From NCBI GenBank assembly GCA_964418885.1, contig CAYQNW010000001.1, positions 1 to 64,000 of the forward strand: a DNA stretch of 64,000 bases. Reading direction: 5' to 3'. The position numbers and the translations under genes were made by a program. Of the stretch, positions 17,765 to 25,494 are shown piece after piece. The stretch is from BMS3ABIN03 sp964418885 (GTDB taxonomy: Bacteria > Bacteroidota > Ignavibacteria > Ignavibacteriales > Ignavibacteriaceae). The notes beneath the pieces are model-generated. The model saw only the letters and a program-made list of their open reading frames with translations, was not told the origin of the DNA and did no database searches. Each line of letters opens with the position of its first letter. Position 1 is the stretch's first letter.

Positions 17765-18448
17765 TCAAATCAGTCTGTCTCTGGTTGCTTTCTCTATGGC
17801 TCCGGCTTTTGAATTTACATTTAGCTTTTGATAAATATTTTTTATATGAGTGCGTACAGTTTCTTTATTTATGTAAAGCTCATCAGCAATCATTGTGTAA
17901 CTTTTACCTTTTGCCAGATGCTGTAATACTTCTGTCTCTCGTGAAGTAAGGGGCGACTCAGTACTTTTTTGAAATGAACGAATTACTTTCCGCGCAATAT
18001 TTGTGCTCATCGGAGCACCGCCGTGTAAAACCTCGTTGATAGCCTCAATCATTCGTTTCGGGGAAATATTTTTTGTAAGATAACCGGTTGCACCTGCACA
18101 AAGCGCATCGAACACCTTATCATTTTCTTCGTGAACAGTTACTGTGATAATTTCAATATTTGGTTTGACATTTTTTATTCTTTTAATTCCCTCGATTCCC
18201 GAAATACCCGGTAAACTAATATCCATTAAAATGATATCGGGTTTATCAGATTCAAGCTTTTGAATTGCCTCCTCACAATTATTATAATTCGAAACACAGA
18301 TATAATCTTTATTTGCATTAATCAGGGTTGCAAAACTTTCCCGGATGATGTCATCATCTTCAATTATTACTATTCTTACGAGCTTTTTTTGTAATTCCAT
18401 TAAGAATGGACGTATGGTTATCCGATTGTCTGTGATTCCAGAGAACAT
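17765..18448 (-). CDS. NarL/FixJ-type response regulator
   Basis: A receiver plus LuxR-type helix-turn-helix protein of 227 residues from the first Met, or 211 from Met17, which fits the family better. The phosphoacceptor is Asp76 (DIILMDISLPG), with acidic residues at IIEDDD and the conserved Lys in AGATGYLTKNIS. The C-terminal HTH (LTSRETEVLQHLAKGKSY to ETVRTHIKNIYQKLNVNSKAGA) is complete. It starts 3 bases after the stop of the sensor kinase and is its likely cognate regulator. Neither candidate start has a strong ribosome site, consistent with translational coupling. Confidence 0.94.
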   Translation of the reverse strand: MFSGITDNRITIRPFLMELQKKLVRIVIIEDDDIIRESFATLINANKDYICVSNYNNCEEAIQKLESDKPDIILMDISLPGISGIEGIKRIKNVKPNIEIITVTVHEENDKVFDALCAGATGYLTKNISPKRMIEAINEVLHGGAPMSTNIARKVIRSFQKSTESPLTSRETEVLQHLAKGKSYTMIADELYINKETVRTHIKNIYQKLNVNSKAGAIEKATRDRLI

Positions 18449-18451
18449 TTA

Positions 18452-21400
18452 CTAATTATAATTTAGTGATTTAACCGGAAACTTTCCCTTTAATAAAATC
18501 TTTGTCCCTTCACCTGGTTTTGTTTTAATAAGCAGGGATGCGTTTAATTTTTCTGCGCGAATTCTCATATTTTTCAAACCAAATCCTTTTTTATTAAGAT
18601 TCTCAGTAAAACCTGCACCGTTGTCTTCAAGTTTTACCTCAACTTCATCACCTTCAATATGTGTATTCAATAGTACTTGATTTCCATTGGAATGCTTCAA
18701 TGAATTATTCATACCTTCCTTAATAATTAATGTAAGGTGTCTCTTCCAATCCATAGTTAACAGTGTATTTTGCAGATTTTCATCAAGCCCGGTAACTTCA
18801 AACCGAACATTTGTGTTTCCGTAAAGTTCATCTCCAAAATCCTTCAACCGGATCATCAGTTCATAAAGAGAATCCTGTGTTGGGTCAATCGACCAGATGA
18901 AATCTTTAGCCCCATCATAAACCTGTTTTGAATTTTCTGAAATTTGTTCCAATAGAGAACTTATATCGGTGAAAGAATTTCCGATTTTTAATTTGATAAG
19001 TTCGGTCATCATTGAAATTCTTGTTAGACGATGACCGAGTTCATCGTGAAAATCTATTGCTGTTTTTCTTCTGATCTTCTCGCCCTCTTCTTCTTTGATC
19101 TTCTCGATTCCCAAAGCTCTTTTTACTTTTGAACGAACAATTAACCTGTGAATAAGAAAGGAAACCAAAATAATTAATAACAATATTACTGAATAAAACC
19201 AGCTGGTTTTCCAGAATGGTGGATTGATAATAAAAGAAAGTTTCGCTTTCTTATTACTCCAGACGCCATCACCGTTAGTTCCCATAACCGTAAGTGAGTA
19301 TTTCCCTGGCGGCAGATTTTGCAATTTAATATTATTCTCATTTTTCAGGTTTACCCATTTATCACTGTAACCTTTTAGTTTGTATTTAAAGTTTGTTCTT
19401 TTGGGATTTGAATAATCAAAAGAAACCAACTTTATAAGAAGCGAATTTTGATTATAGTTCAATTCAAGAGAATTATTATCTGCCGGCATAAATTGAGTCT
19501 CATTTTTCCCATCAATTATATTTATAGATGAAATTATAACAGAGCTGTTATATCTATTTAATGTGACTTTGGAAGGCTCGAAATAGTTTAATCCATTTCT
19601 CCCGCCAAAGTAAATTTCGCCATTCGTTGCTTTTAAATACACTCCTTCCGAAAATAAGTTACTTTGTAATCCATCATCTTTATTAAAATTTGTGAATGTT
19701 TCCTTCTCAGGATCAAATCGTGATATTCCATTTTGTGTGCTGATCCATAAATAACCATCTTTATCTTTTGCCAAACCGCAAATTACATCACTTGGTAAAC
19801 CGTCTTTTGCGAAATATGATTTAAACAATCCCGATTTTTGATCAAACAGATTTAATCCGCTTGCCGTACCAATCCACAACCTATTTTCTGAATCTTCCGC
19901 TATACAAAAAATATAATTGTTGCTTAAAGTCTTTGGATTATTTAATTCTTGGTGGAAAGAATTGAATGAGTAATCAGCTTTATTAATTGAAAACAATCCA
20001 CCGTAGGTGCCGATCCAGAATTTTCCAGAATGATCTTCATAAAATGAAAGAATATAATCGGCGGATTTATTTAATGAATTATTCTCAACCAATGAAAAAT
20101 GTTGTGACTCTCCGTTTTTAAATAAGTAGATTCCATTACTATATGTGCCGATCCAGATATTGTTGTAGGAATCAACAAATAAATTATTAATCATTTGTCC
20201 GGATAATTCATTTTGTTGCCCGGATAAAAATTCCTTTACTGCTTTTTTGTGTGGATTATAAGTAAAAAGATGTGAACCTATGGCAATAATCAATGAGTTA
20301 TCGGCGGCAACAGTTAATGCATTTATGTTTCTGTCTGAAAGCCGGGTGTTCATAATTCGTTCTGTTATTCCGGTTGATGGATTATAATTATTCAAACCTC
20401 TATTAGTTCCGATCCATATAATTCCGTTTTTATCTTCAGTAATAGAAGTTACCCGGTTATCGGTTAATGAGTTTTGATCGTCTTTCTTTAATTGTAATAA
20501 GCCAAAATTCCGTTTCCTGTTTATCATTTTCGAAATCCCCGAATTATAACAATTAGCCCACAATACACCTGATTTATCTTCAAGGACATTTTTAACAAAA
20601 TTGCCGCATATTGAATTTGGCTTATCTGAATGAGTAAAAGTGGAAAATGTTGATTTAACAGGATTGTATTTTATTAAACCGTTTGTGGTTCCTAACCACA
20701 TTATTCCGTTATGATCTTCGGAGATTGAAAGAATTATTTTCCCGGGAAAAGATCTTTCATCTATGAATTTGTTATTGATTTTGTCGAAGTAAATCAGATT
20801 TCCGGAAACTCCTAAGAATAATTTCTTTTCAGAGTTCTCATAAATTTCATAAACACTACTTTTAACTAATGAACGATCATCTAAAACAACGGGATAGGTA
20901 ATAAAAGCATTTGTCGAATCAGAAAATCTGGAGAGACCTAAAGCACTGCCAGCCCATAAAATCCCATCACCGTCAACAAACAGGTCATTTACGTGAACCT
21001 GGTGTTGAAGCGTATCCGAATTTTCTAATTCGTAGACTGAAAATTTATTAGTGATCGGATCATATTTATTTATTCCACCTGACCCGGTTTCCATCCAGAT
21101 GTTTCCGTTTTTGTCTTCCGTAATCAACCAGATAATATTATCTTTTATTCCGTTTTTGTTTTTGGGATCGTATAAAAAACGTTTAAAGCTATTTCTTTCT
21201 TTATTAAGCATATTCAATCCGCCGCCCCAGGTTCCAATCCAAAGATTATCTTTTGAATCCTCATAAATTGAAACTACATCATTAAAAGAAATTGATTTCG
21301 GGTTTTCAGGATCGTAATTGTAGATTTTATAGTCTCTGCCATCGTATCTAATCAAACCATACATTGTTCCCATCCACAAATAACCCTGGTGATCCTGAAT

Positions 21401-21559
21401 CATCGTGTAGGTCTGATTGAGTGGAACGCCATCTTCAAGAGATAAACTTATGAAATGTGGTTTCCCATTTTGGCAGAATGAAATACAATTAACAACAAAA
21501 ATAATCAACAAAATTTCTGTCAGGTTTTTTCCTGAAAACAATTTATTTCCCGTTTTCAT
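18452..21559 (-). CDS. Sensor histidine kinase with two-component-regulator beta-propellers and Y_Y_Y domain
   Basis: A 1035-residue transmembrane sensor. An N-terminal signal/anchor (about 12-30) is followed by about 13 recognisable WIGT.xGL-type Reg_prop blades (about 35-690, probably two seven-bladed propellers). A Y_Y_Y domain (about 700-765) and one membrane helix (about 773-793) come next. The kinase is HisKA_3 type, with the phospho-His at about 838 in AIDFHDELGHRLTR, plus an ATPase domain with N box NNSLKHSN and G box DNGAGF. The periplasmic propellers probably sense a ligand, often a polysaccharide fragment in this architecture. There is no fused receiver, so it signals through the adjacent regulator. 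Confidence 0.95.
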   Translation of the reverse strand: MKTGNKLFSGKNLTEILLIIFVVNCISFCQNGKPHFISLSLEDGVPLNQTYTMIQDHQGYLWMGTMYGLIRYDGRDYKIYNYDPENPKSISFNDVVSIYEDSKDNLWIGTWGGGLNMLNKERNSFKRFLYDPKNKNGIKDNIIWLITEDKNGNIWMETGSGGINKYDPITNKFSVYELENSDTLQHQVHVNDLFVDGDGILWAGSALGLSRFSDSTNAFITYPVVLDDRSLVKSSVYEIYENSEKKLFLGVSGNLIYFDKINNKFIDERSFPGKIILSISEDHNGIMWLGTTNGLIKYNPVKSTFSTFTHSDKPNSICGNFVKNVLEDKSGVLWANCYNSGISKMINRKRNFGLLQLKKDDQNSLTDNRVTSITEDKNGIIWIGTNRGLNNYNPSTGITERIMNTRLSDRNINALTVAADNSLIIAIGSHLFTYNPHKKAVKEFLSGQQNELSGQMINNLFVDSYNNIWIGTYSNGIYLFKNGESQHFSLVENNSLNKSADYILSFYEDHSGKFWIGTYGGLFSINKADYSFNSFHQELNNPKTLSNNYIFCIAEDSENRLWIGTASGLNLFDQKSGLFKSYFAKDGLPSDVICGLAKDKDGYLWISTQNGISRFDPEKETFTNFNKDDGLQSNLFSEGVYLKATNGEIYFGGRNGLNYFEPSKVTLNRYNSSVIISSINIIDGKNETQFMPADNNSLELNYNQNSLLIKLVSFDYSNPKRTNFKYKLKGYSDKWVNLKNENNIKLQNLPPGKYSLTVMGTNGDGVWSNKKAKLSFIINPPFWKTSWFYSVILLLIILVSFLIHRLIVRSKVKRALGIEKIKEEEGEKIRRKTAIDFHDELGHRLTRISMMTELIKLKIGNSFTDISSLLEQISENSKQVYDGAKDFIWSIDPTQDSLYELMIRLKDFGDELYGNTNVRFEVTGLDENLQNTLLTMDWKRHLTLIIKEGMNNSLKHSNGNQVLLNTHIEGDEVEVKLEDNGAGFTENLNKKGFGLKNMRIRAEKLNASLLIKTKPGEGTKILLKGKFPVKSLNYN

Positions 21560-21630
21560 AATTAATCGTTTATTGTTTAGATAAAATTTCAGTTTAGATA
21601 AAAATATACTGCTTACTAACCGTAAAATAA

Positions 21631-21649
21631 ATCACTCATTATGGGGGAT
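21631..21649 (-). promoter_or_regulatory. Shared 19-bp motif, copy B (upstream of sensor kinase)
   Basis: ATCACTCA + TT + ATGGGGGAT on the plus strand, 71 bases before the sensor-kinase start codon. It is identical to copy A at 17 of 19 positions. A copy in front of the kinase/regulator operon itself would give autoregulation. I saw no third copy in the window. Confidence 0.6.
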
Positions 21650-21736
21650 GTTCCATAAAGGAGAATATCGAGAAGATTATTTCTTGAGAATAAATTAAGT
21701 TTCATATACAATTCTTTGAATTAATGCAGATAAATT

Positions 21737-23791
21737 ATGAGGAATATCTTTAACAAATTCTTTTATCCCGAATCGCTTTGTATTATTGGAGCTTCATCAA
21801 AACCGGGAAGTCTTGGTTATGAACTCACCAAATGTGTAAAGAACTATGGATTTACAGGCAAACTGTTTCTTGTGAATCCTAAATCGGAAGAAATACTCGG
21901 ATACAAATGTTATTCAAATGTAAATGGGATTAAGGATAAAATAGATTTGGCAGTTGTAATGGTTCCAAAACAATTTGCCGAAAGTACAATTGCTGAACTT
22001 GTTAAGAAGAAGGTCCAGGCAATAATTTTAGTAACGGCAGGATTCAAAGAAACCGGTAAAGAAGGCGAAGCGGCTGAGATGAGAATTATTAATTTGATTA
22101 AGAATTCCAATGCAAGGTTAGTCGGACCAAACTGTATGGGGGTTATAAATACTTTACCTGAAATCAAAATGAACGCAACTTTTGTTGCGGAAGAACCGGA
22201 AAACGGAAGAACCGGATTTTGTTCGCAGAGCGGGGCAATATGTGCGGCAATATTGAATTCGTTGAGAGAGACCGATATTCGTTTTTCACATTTTATAAGC
22301 ATCGGGAACAAAGCTGACGTTTGTGAAAACGATTTGCTTGAATTCTGGCAGGAAGACAAAAATACAGAGGTAATAACCTTTTATCTGGAAAGTTTTAATG
22401 ATGGTGAGAATTTCATTAAAAATTTTATTAATGATAGAATAACAAAACCAGTTATTATTGTAAAAGGGGGAAAAACTTCAAGTGGCATAAAAGCAGCTTC
22501 ATCGCATACCGGTGCGCTTGGGGGCAGTGATAAAGTTGTAAATGCCGTGATGAACCAGTTTGGTATTATCAGAGCGGATGATTTGAATGATCTGTTTAAT
22601 ATCTCAAAAGGATTTGAAAATTTTCCGTTACCCAGTGGAAGCAAAATTGCTGTTGTTACAAATGCTGGAGGACCGGCAATCCTGACAGTCGATTCTTTAG
22701 AAATAAATAGTTTACAATTAGCAGAATTATCTGAAGAAACTAAATCTAAACTAAGAAAAGTTGTTCATCCTGAAGGAAGTGTTAATAACCCGGTTGATCT
22801 TTTACCAAGCGGAACCGCTGCCCAATTTAGTAAAGTAAATGAAATTATGGTTGCTGATCAAAATGTTGATGCTGTCATTTCGGTTTTTGTTGAACCAATT
22901 ATGATAAAAGCAATTCCGGTCATAGAAGGAATAAATGATATCGTTTCATCTAAACCGATTTTCCAGGTTGTAATGCCGTTGCCTGAATTCTGGAAAGAAT
23001 ACATGAAAAATTCGAAAAGCAGAAAACCGATTTTCAGAAATCCCGAAGATCCGGCTGTTGTTATTTCAGGAATGTTAAAACATAAAAACAAACCCGGCAA
23101 CGAAGGCAGACTCAAAAAAGGAATACATGCTAAAATTGAATTGAGTAAATCAAAAGAAAAATTTCTTTCCCAGGCAGAAGTTCGTTCTATTTCTGAATTT
23201 TATTCTTTGCCGATTATAGATGATAAAATTGTCAATATAGAAGATGTTCCAAATAGTGATGTTAAATATCCGGTAGTTTTAAAAGCAACTGGAAAAAATA
23301 TAATTCACAAATCTGAATTGAATGGAGTTATTATAAATATCAAAGATAAAGATGAGCTTCTTAAATGTGCTGACGAAATGATGAGTAATTTTAAAAAACA
23401 AAATATTGAATTGAGTTCACTCCTAATTCAGCCGTTCATTCAACCAAAATTTGAATTGTTGATTGGTGGGTTCAGAGATCCAAGCTTCGGTCCGATGGTT
23501 ATGTTTGGCACTGGTGGAAAGTATGTAGAATATCTCCGGGATACGGTGAGTCGTTCTGCTTATATTACGACAGGAGATGTTGATAAAATGATTAATTCGA
23601 CAAAAATCGGAAAAATAATTCAGGGTGTAAGAGGAGAGAGAGCAGTTAATCTGAGCAAAATTAAAAGTACGGTAAAATCAGTTGCACAAATGATGCTCGA
23701 CAATGCCGAAATTACCGAATGCGATTTGAATCCTTTACTTATTGGGCAAAACGACGAAATGTTTGCTGTGGATATTAGAATTAAATGTTGA
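21737..23791 (+). CDS. Acyl-CoA synthetase (NDP-forming), fused alpha+beta; acetate-CoA ligase (ADP-forming) type
   Basis: A 684-residue protein joining the CoA-binding and succinyl-CoA-ligase-like alpha part (about 1-450) to an ATP-grasp beta part (about 470-684). The N-terminal CoA-binding segment is LCIIGASSKPGSLGYEL. The phosphorylated histidine is His257 in SSHTGALGGSD. Such enzymes convert acyl-CoA plus ADP and phosphate to the free acid and ATP, giving substrate-level phosphorylation during fermentation of sugars or amino acids. No GNAT acetyltransferase domain is attached, so a protein acetyltransferase (Pat) role is unlikely. Acyl specificity is unknown. It stands alone, divergent from the sensor-kinase gene. 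Confidence 0.9.
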   Translation: MRNIFNKFFYPESLCIIGASSKPGSLGYELTKCVKNYGFTGKLFLVNPKSEEILGYKCYSNVNGIKDKIDLAVVMVPKQFAESTIAELVKKKVQAIILVTAGFKETGKEGEAAEMRIINLIKNSNARLVGPNCMGVINTLPEIKMNATFVAEEPENGRTGFCSQSGAICAAILNSLRETDIRFSHFISIGNKADVCENDLLEFWQEDKNTEVITFYLESFNDGENFIKNFINDRITKPVIIVKGGKTSSGIKAASSHTGALGGSDKVVNAVMNQFGIIRADDLNDLFNISKGFENFPLPSGSKIAVVTNAGGPAILTVDSLEINSLQLAELSEETKSKLRKVVHPEGSVNNPVDLLPSGTAAQFSKVNEIMVADQNVDAVISVFVEPIMIKAIPVIEGINDIVSSKPIFQVVMPLPEFWKEYMKNSKSRKPIFRNPEDPAVVISGMLKHKNKPGNEGRLKKGIHAKIELSKSKEKFLSQAEVRSISEFYSLPIIDDKIVNIEDVPNSDVKYPVVLKATGKNIIHKSELNGVIINIKDKDELLKCADEMMSNFKKQNIELSSLLIQPFIQPKFELLIGGFRDPSFGPMVMFGTGGKYVEYLRDTVSRSAYITTGDVDKMINSTKIGKIIQGVRGERAVNLSKIKSTVKSVAQMMLDNAEITECDLNPLLIGQNDEMFAVDIRIKC

Positions 23792-23808
23792 AGGCTGTTT
23801 ATTTATAA

Positions 23809-24798
23809 TTATAATTCTTTCATTTTATCCAGGCTTGAACGTTCTCCAATCGCAATTAATTTATTCCCTTCATCTACAACTGTATCGGATTTAGGATTAT
23901 AAACAAAAATTCCTTTTTCTTCATTTTGAATTGCAACAACAATAACATTCAGATCCGTTCTTAAAGGAAGTTCAGCTAAGGTTTTTTTATTCATATTTGA
24001 ATTTTTTCTGACGGTTATTTCTTCCATACGTAAATCGACTGTTTTTTTACCTGCAACAACTTCTATGAAATCCAGCACACCGGGACGTAAAAGAATTTCC
24101 GCCATTCTGTGTCCGCCTAGCTCGTAGGGTTTTACAACCCTGTCTGCGCCTGCTTTCAACAATTTAGGTTCGGTGTTGTAATCTATTGCACGCGCAACAA
24201 CAAATATTTTAGGATTAAGCGATTTTGCCGAAAGAGTTGTAAAAACATTTTCCGCATCGGAAGAAAGAACAGCAACCAATCCTTTTGCTTTTGTAATTCC
24301 TGTCCTTAGTAAAGTTGCATCCTGAGAAGCATTACCCGTATCGTGCAGATATCCAAGCTTTTCAAGCTTCGGGAAATTTTCTTCGTTATTTTCTATAACG
24401 ACGAACTCAACATTTTCCTCCCTCAATTCATGGCAAATATGTGAACCCATTCTGCCGAATCCACAGACTATATAATGATTTTCTAATTGCTCAATCTTTT
24501 TTAACATTTTCTTCCTCCTGAAAAATTTGCTTTCGATAAGTATCTGGATACCGGTTCCACCTATGTATATAACTGTCCCAAAGCTCGTCATTACTAAAAT
24601 CAGGGTAAACAATTCACCGTGAGGTGAGAGCGGATGTACTTCTTCGAACCCCGTCGTAGTAATGGTGATTATTGTCATGTATAATGCATCCGTGATGTTC
24701 CAACCTTCAATTATCATAAATCCTGATGTGCCGATTACAATAATTAAGAGCAGAACAAGAATGGCATTTCGCAGATGAGATATACTTCTTTCAATCAT
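23809..24798 (-). CDS. K+ channel-like protein with RCK (TrkA-N/TrkA-C) domains and atypical filter
   Basis: A 329-residue protein: two membrane helices flanking a pore loop (about 10-90), then a Rossmann TrkA-N domain (about 108-225; GFGRMGSHICHEL) and a TrkA-C domain (about 245-325). This is the MthK-like layout of ligand-gated K+ channels. The selectivity-filter region reads TITTTGFEEVHP, where typical channels have TVGYGD, so G-Y-G is replaced by G-F-E. Related prokaryotic proteins with GFGE filters exist, but Glu at the last filter position should alter ion selectivity. It is transcribed divergently from the lipoprotein gene across a palindromic intergenic region. Confidence 0.88.
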   Translation of the reverse strand: MIERSISHLRNAILVLLLIIVIGTSGFMIIEGWNITDALYMTIITITTTGFEEVHPLSPHGELFTLILVMTSFGTVIYIGGTGIQILIESKFFRRKKMLKKIEQLENHYIVCGFGRMGSHICHELREENVEFVVIENNEENFPKLEKLGYLHDTGNASQDATLLRTGITKAKGLVAVLSSDAENVFTTLSAKSLNPKIFVVARAIDYNTEPKLLKAGADRVVKPYELGGHRMAEILLRPGVLDFIEVVAGKKTVDLRMEEITVRKNSNMNKKTLAELPLRTDLNVIVVAIQNEEKGIFVYNPKSDTVVDEGNKLIAIGERSSLDKMKEL

Positions 24799-24846
24799 AA
24801 GTTTTTATCCGAAAAGCTATATCAAAGATAAAAAAGAGAATTTTAA

Positions 24847-24874
24847 TATACCTAACTTTGTCGGTTTAGGTATA
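24847..24874. promoter_or_regulatory. Perfect 9-bp inverted repeat in divergent intergenic region (candidate operator)
   Basis: TATACCTAA (24847-24855) and TTAGGTATA (24866-24874) are perfect inverted copies with a 10-base spacer. They lie between the divergent channel gene (start 24798) and lipoprotein gene (start 24950). The position suits an operator serving either promoter. The binding protein is unknown. Confidence 0.5.
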
Positions 24875-24949
24875 GTCTGATTACATAATTATATTTACTC
24901 AAAAGAAGGTAAATTTTAATAAAATTTATTTTGTAAAAGGGATAAAAAG

Positions 24950-25489
24950 ATGAAAAAATTATTTGTTCTGTTAGGGATAACAGGTTTAATGCTGCTTACT
25001 CACGGATGTTTATTAATGCATTCTGTATCTTATGAAATAAATGTTGATGGTAAAGAGGGAGGTACCGCTGTTGTTACGGTTGATGATATTAGATCTGATG
25101 CTCTTAACAGCACTGAGTTGGATCAGGATAAGAAAACTCTTTTTGAGTTTCTTTATAAAAGCAACGATTTTATTTCACAAATGAAGGATGAAGGTAAGAA
25201 TATAACTTCCCGCAAACTGTTTGTGGAAGATGGTAATTTAAATGGACAGGTGCACTTTAAATTTGATAGTGTAAGCAATGTTGAGGGCATTGTCTACGAA
25301 AAACCATTTTACTATTTAACACTTTCGGAAGGCGATAGTGTTATTTCCACAAACGGTGAAGTAATTAAAACAGATGATTATAAAAGAATACTTTGGGATA
25401 ATTCAATCAAGGTTCTGAAGTTCAGAATGTTCAGCGATTCCGTGGATAGTGGAAATCTGACAGGAATGGCTCAGTATTTTAAACAGTAA
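24950..25489 (+). CDS. Hypothetical lipoprotein
   Basis: A 179-residue protein I do not recognise. The N-terminus (MKKLFVLLGITGLMLLTHGC) is a lipoprotein-type signal with Cys20 as the likely lipidated residue. The box LTHGC is slightly unusual, with His at -2. The mature part is acidic and predicted beta-rich. Five bases separate it from priA, so the two are probably co-transcribed, although a functional link is not apparent. Confidence 0.7.
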   Translation: MKKLFVLLGITGLMLLTHGCLLMHSVSYEINVDGKEGGTAVVTVDDIRSDALNSTELDQDKKTLFEFLYKSNDFISQMKDEGKNITSRKLFVEDGNLNGQVHFKFDSVSNVEGIVYEKPFYYLTLSEGDSVISTNGEVIKTDDYKRILWDNSIKVLKFRMFSDSVDSGNLTGMAQYFKQ

Positions 25490-25494
25490 TAACA

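Noticed and set aside
17683..17949. 88-residue plus-strand open frame over the response regulator 3' end
   Set aside because: Overlaps the HTH coding region antisense; composition is that of a shadow frame.
21910..22359. 149-residue minus-strand open frame in the acyl-CoA synthetase gene
   Set aside because: Antisense to a conserved enzyme; no ribosome site.
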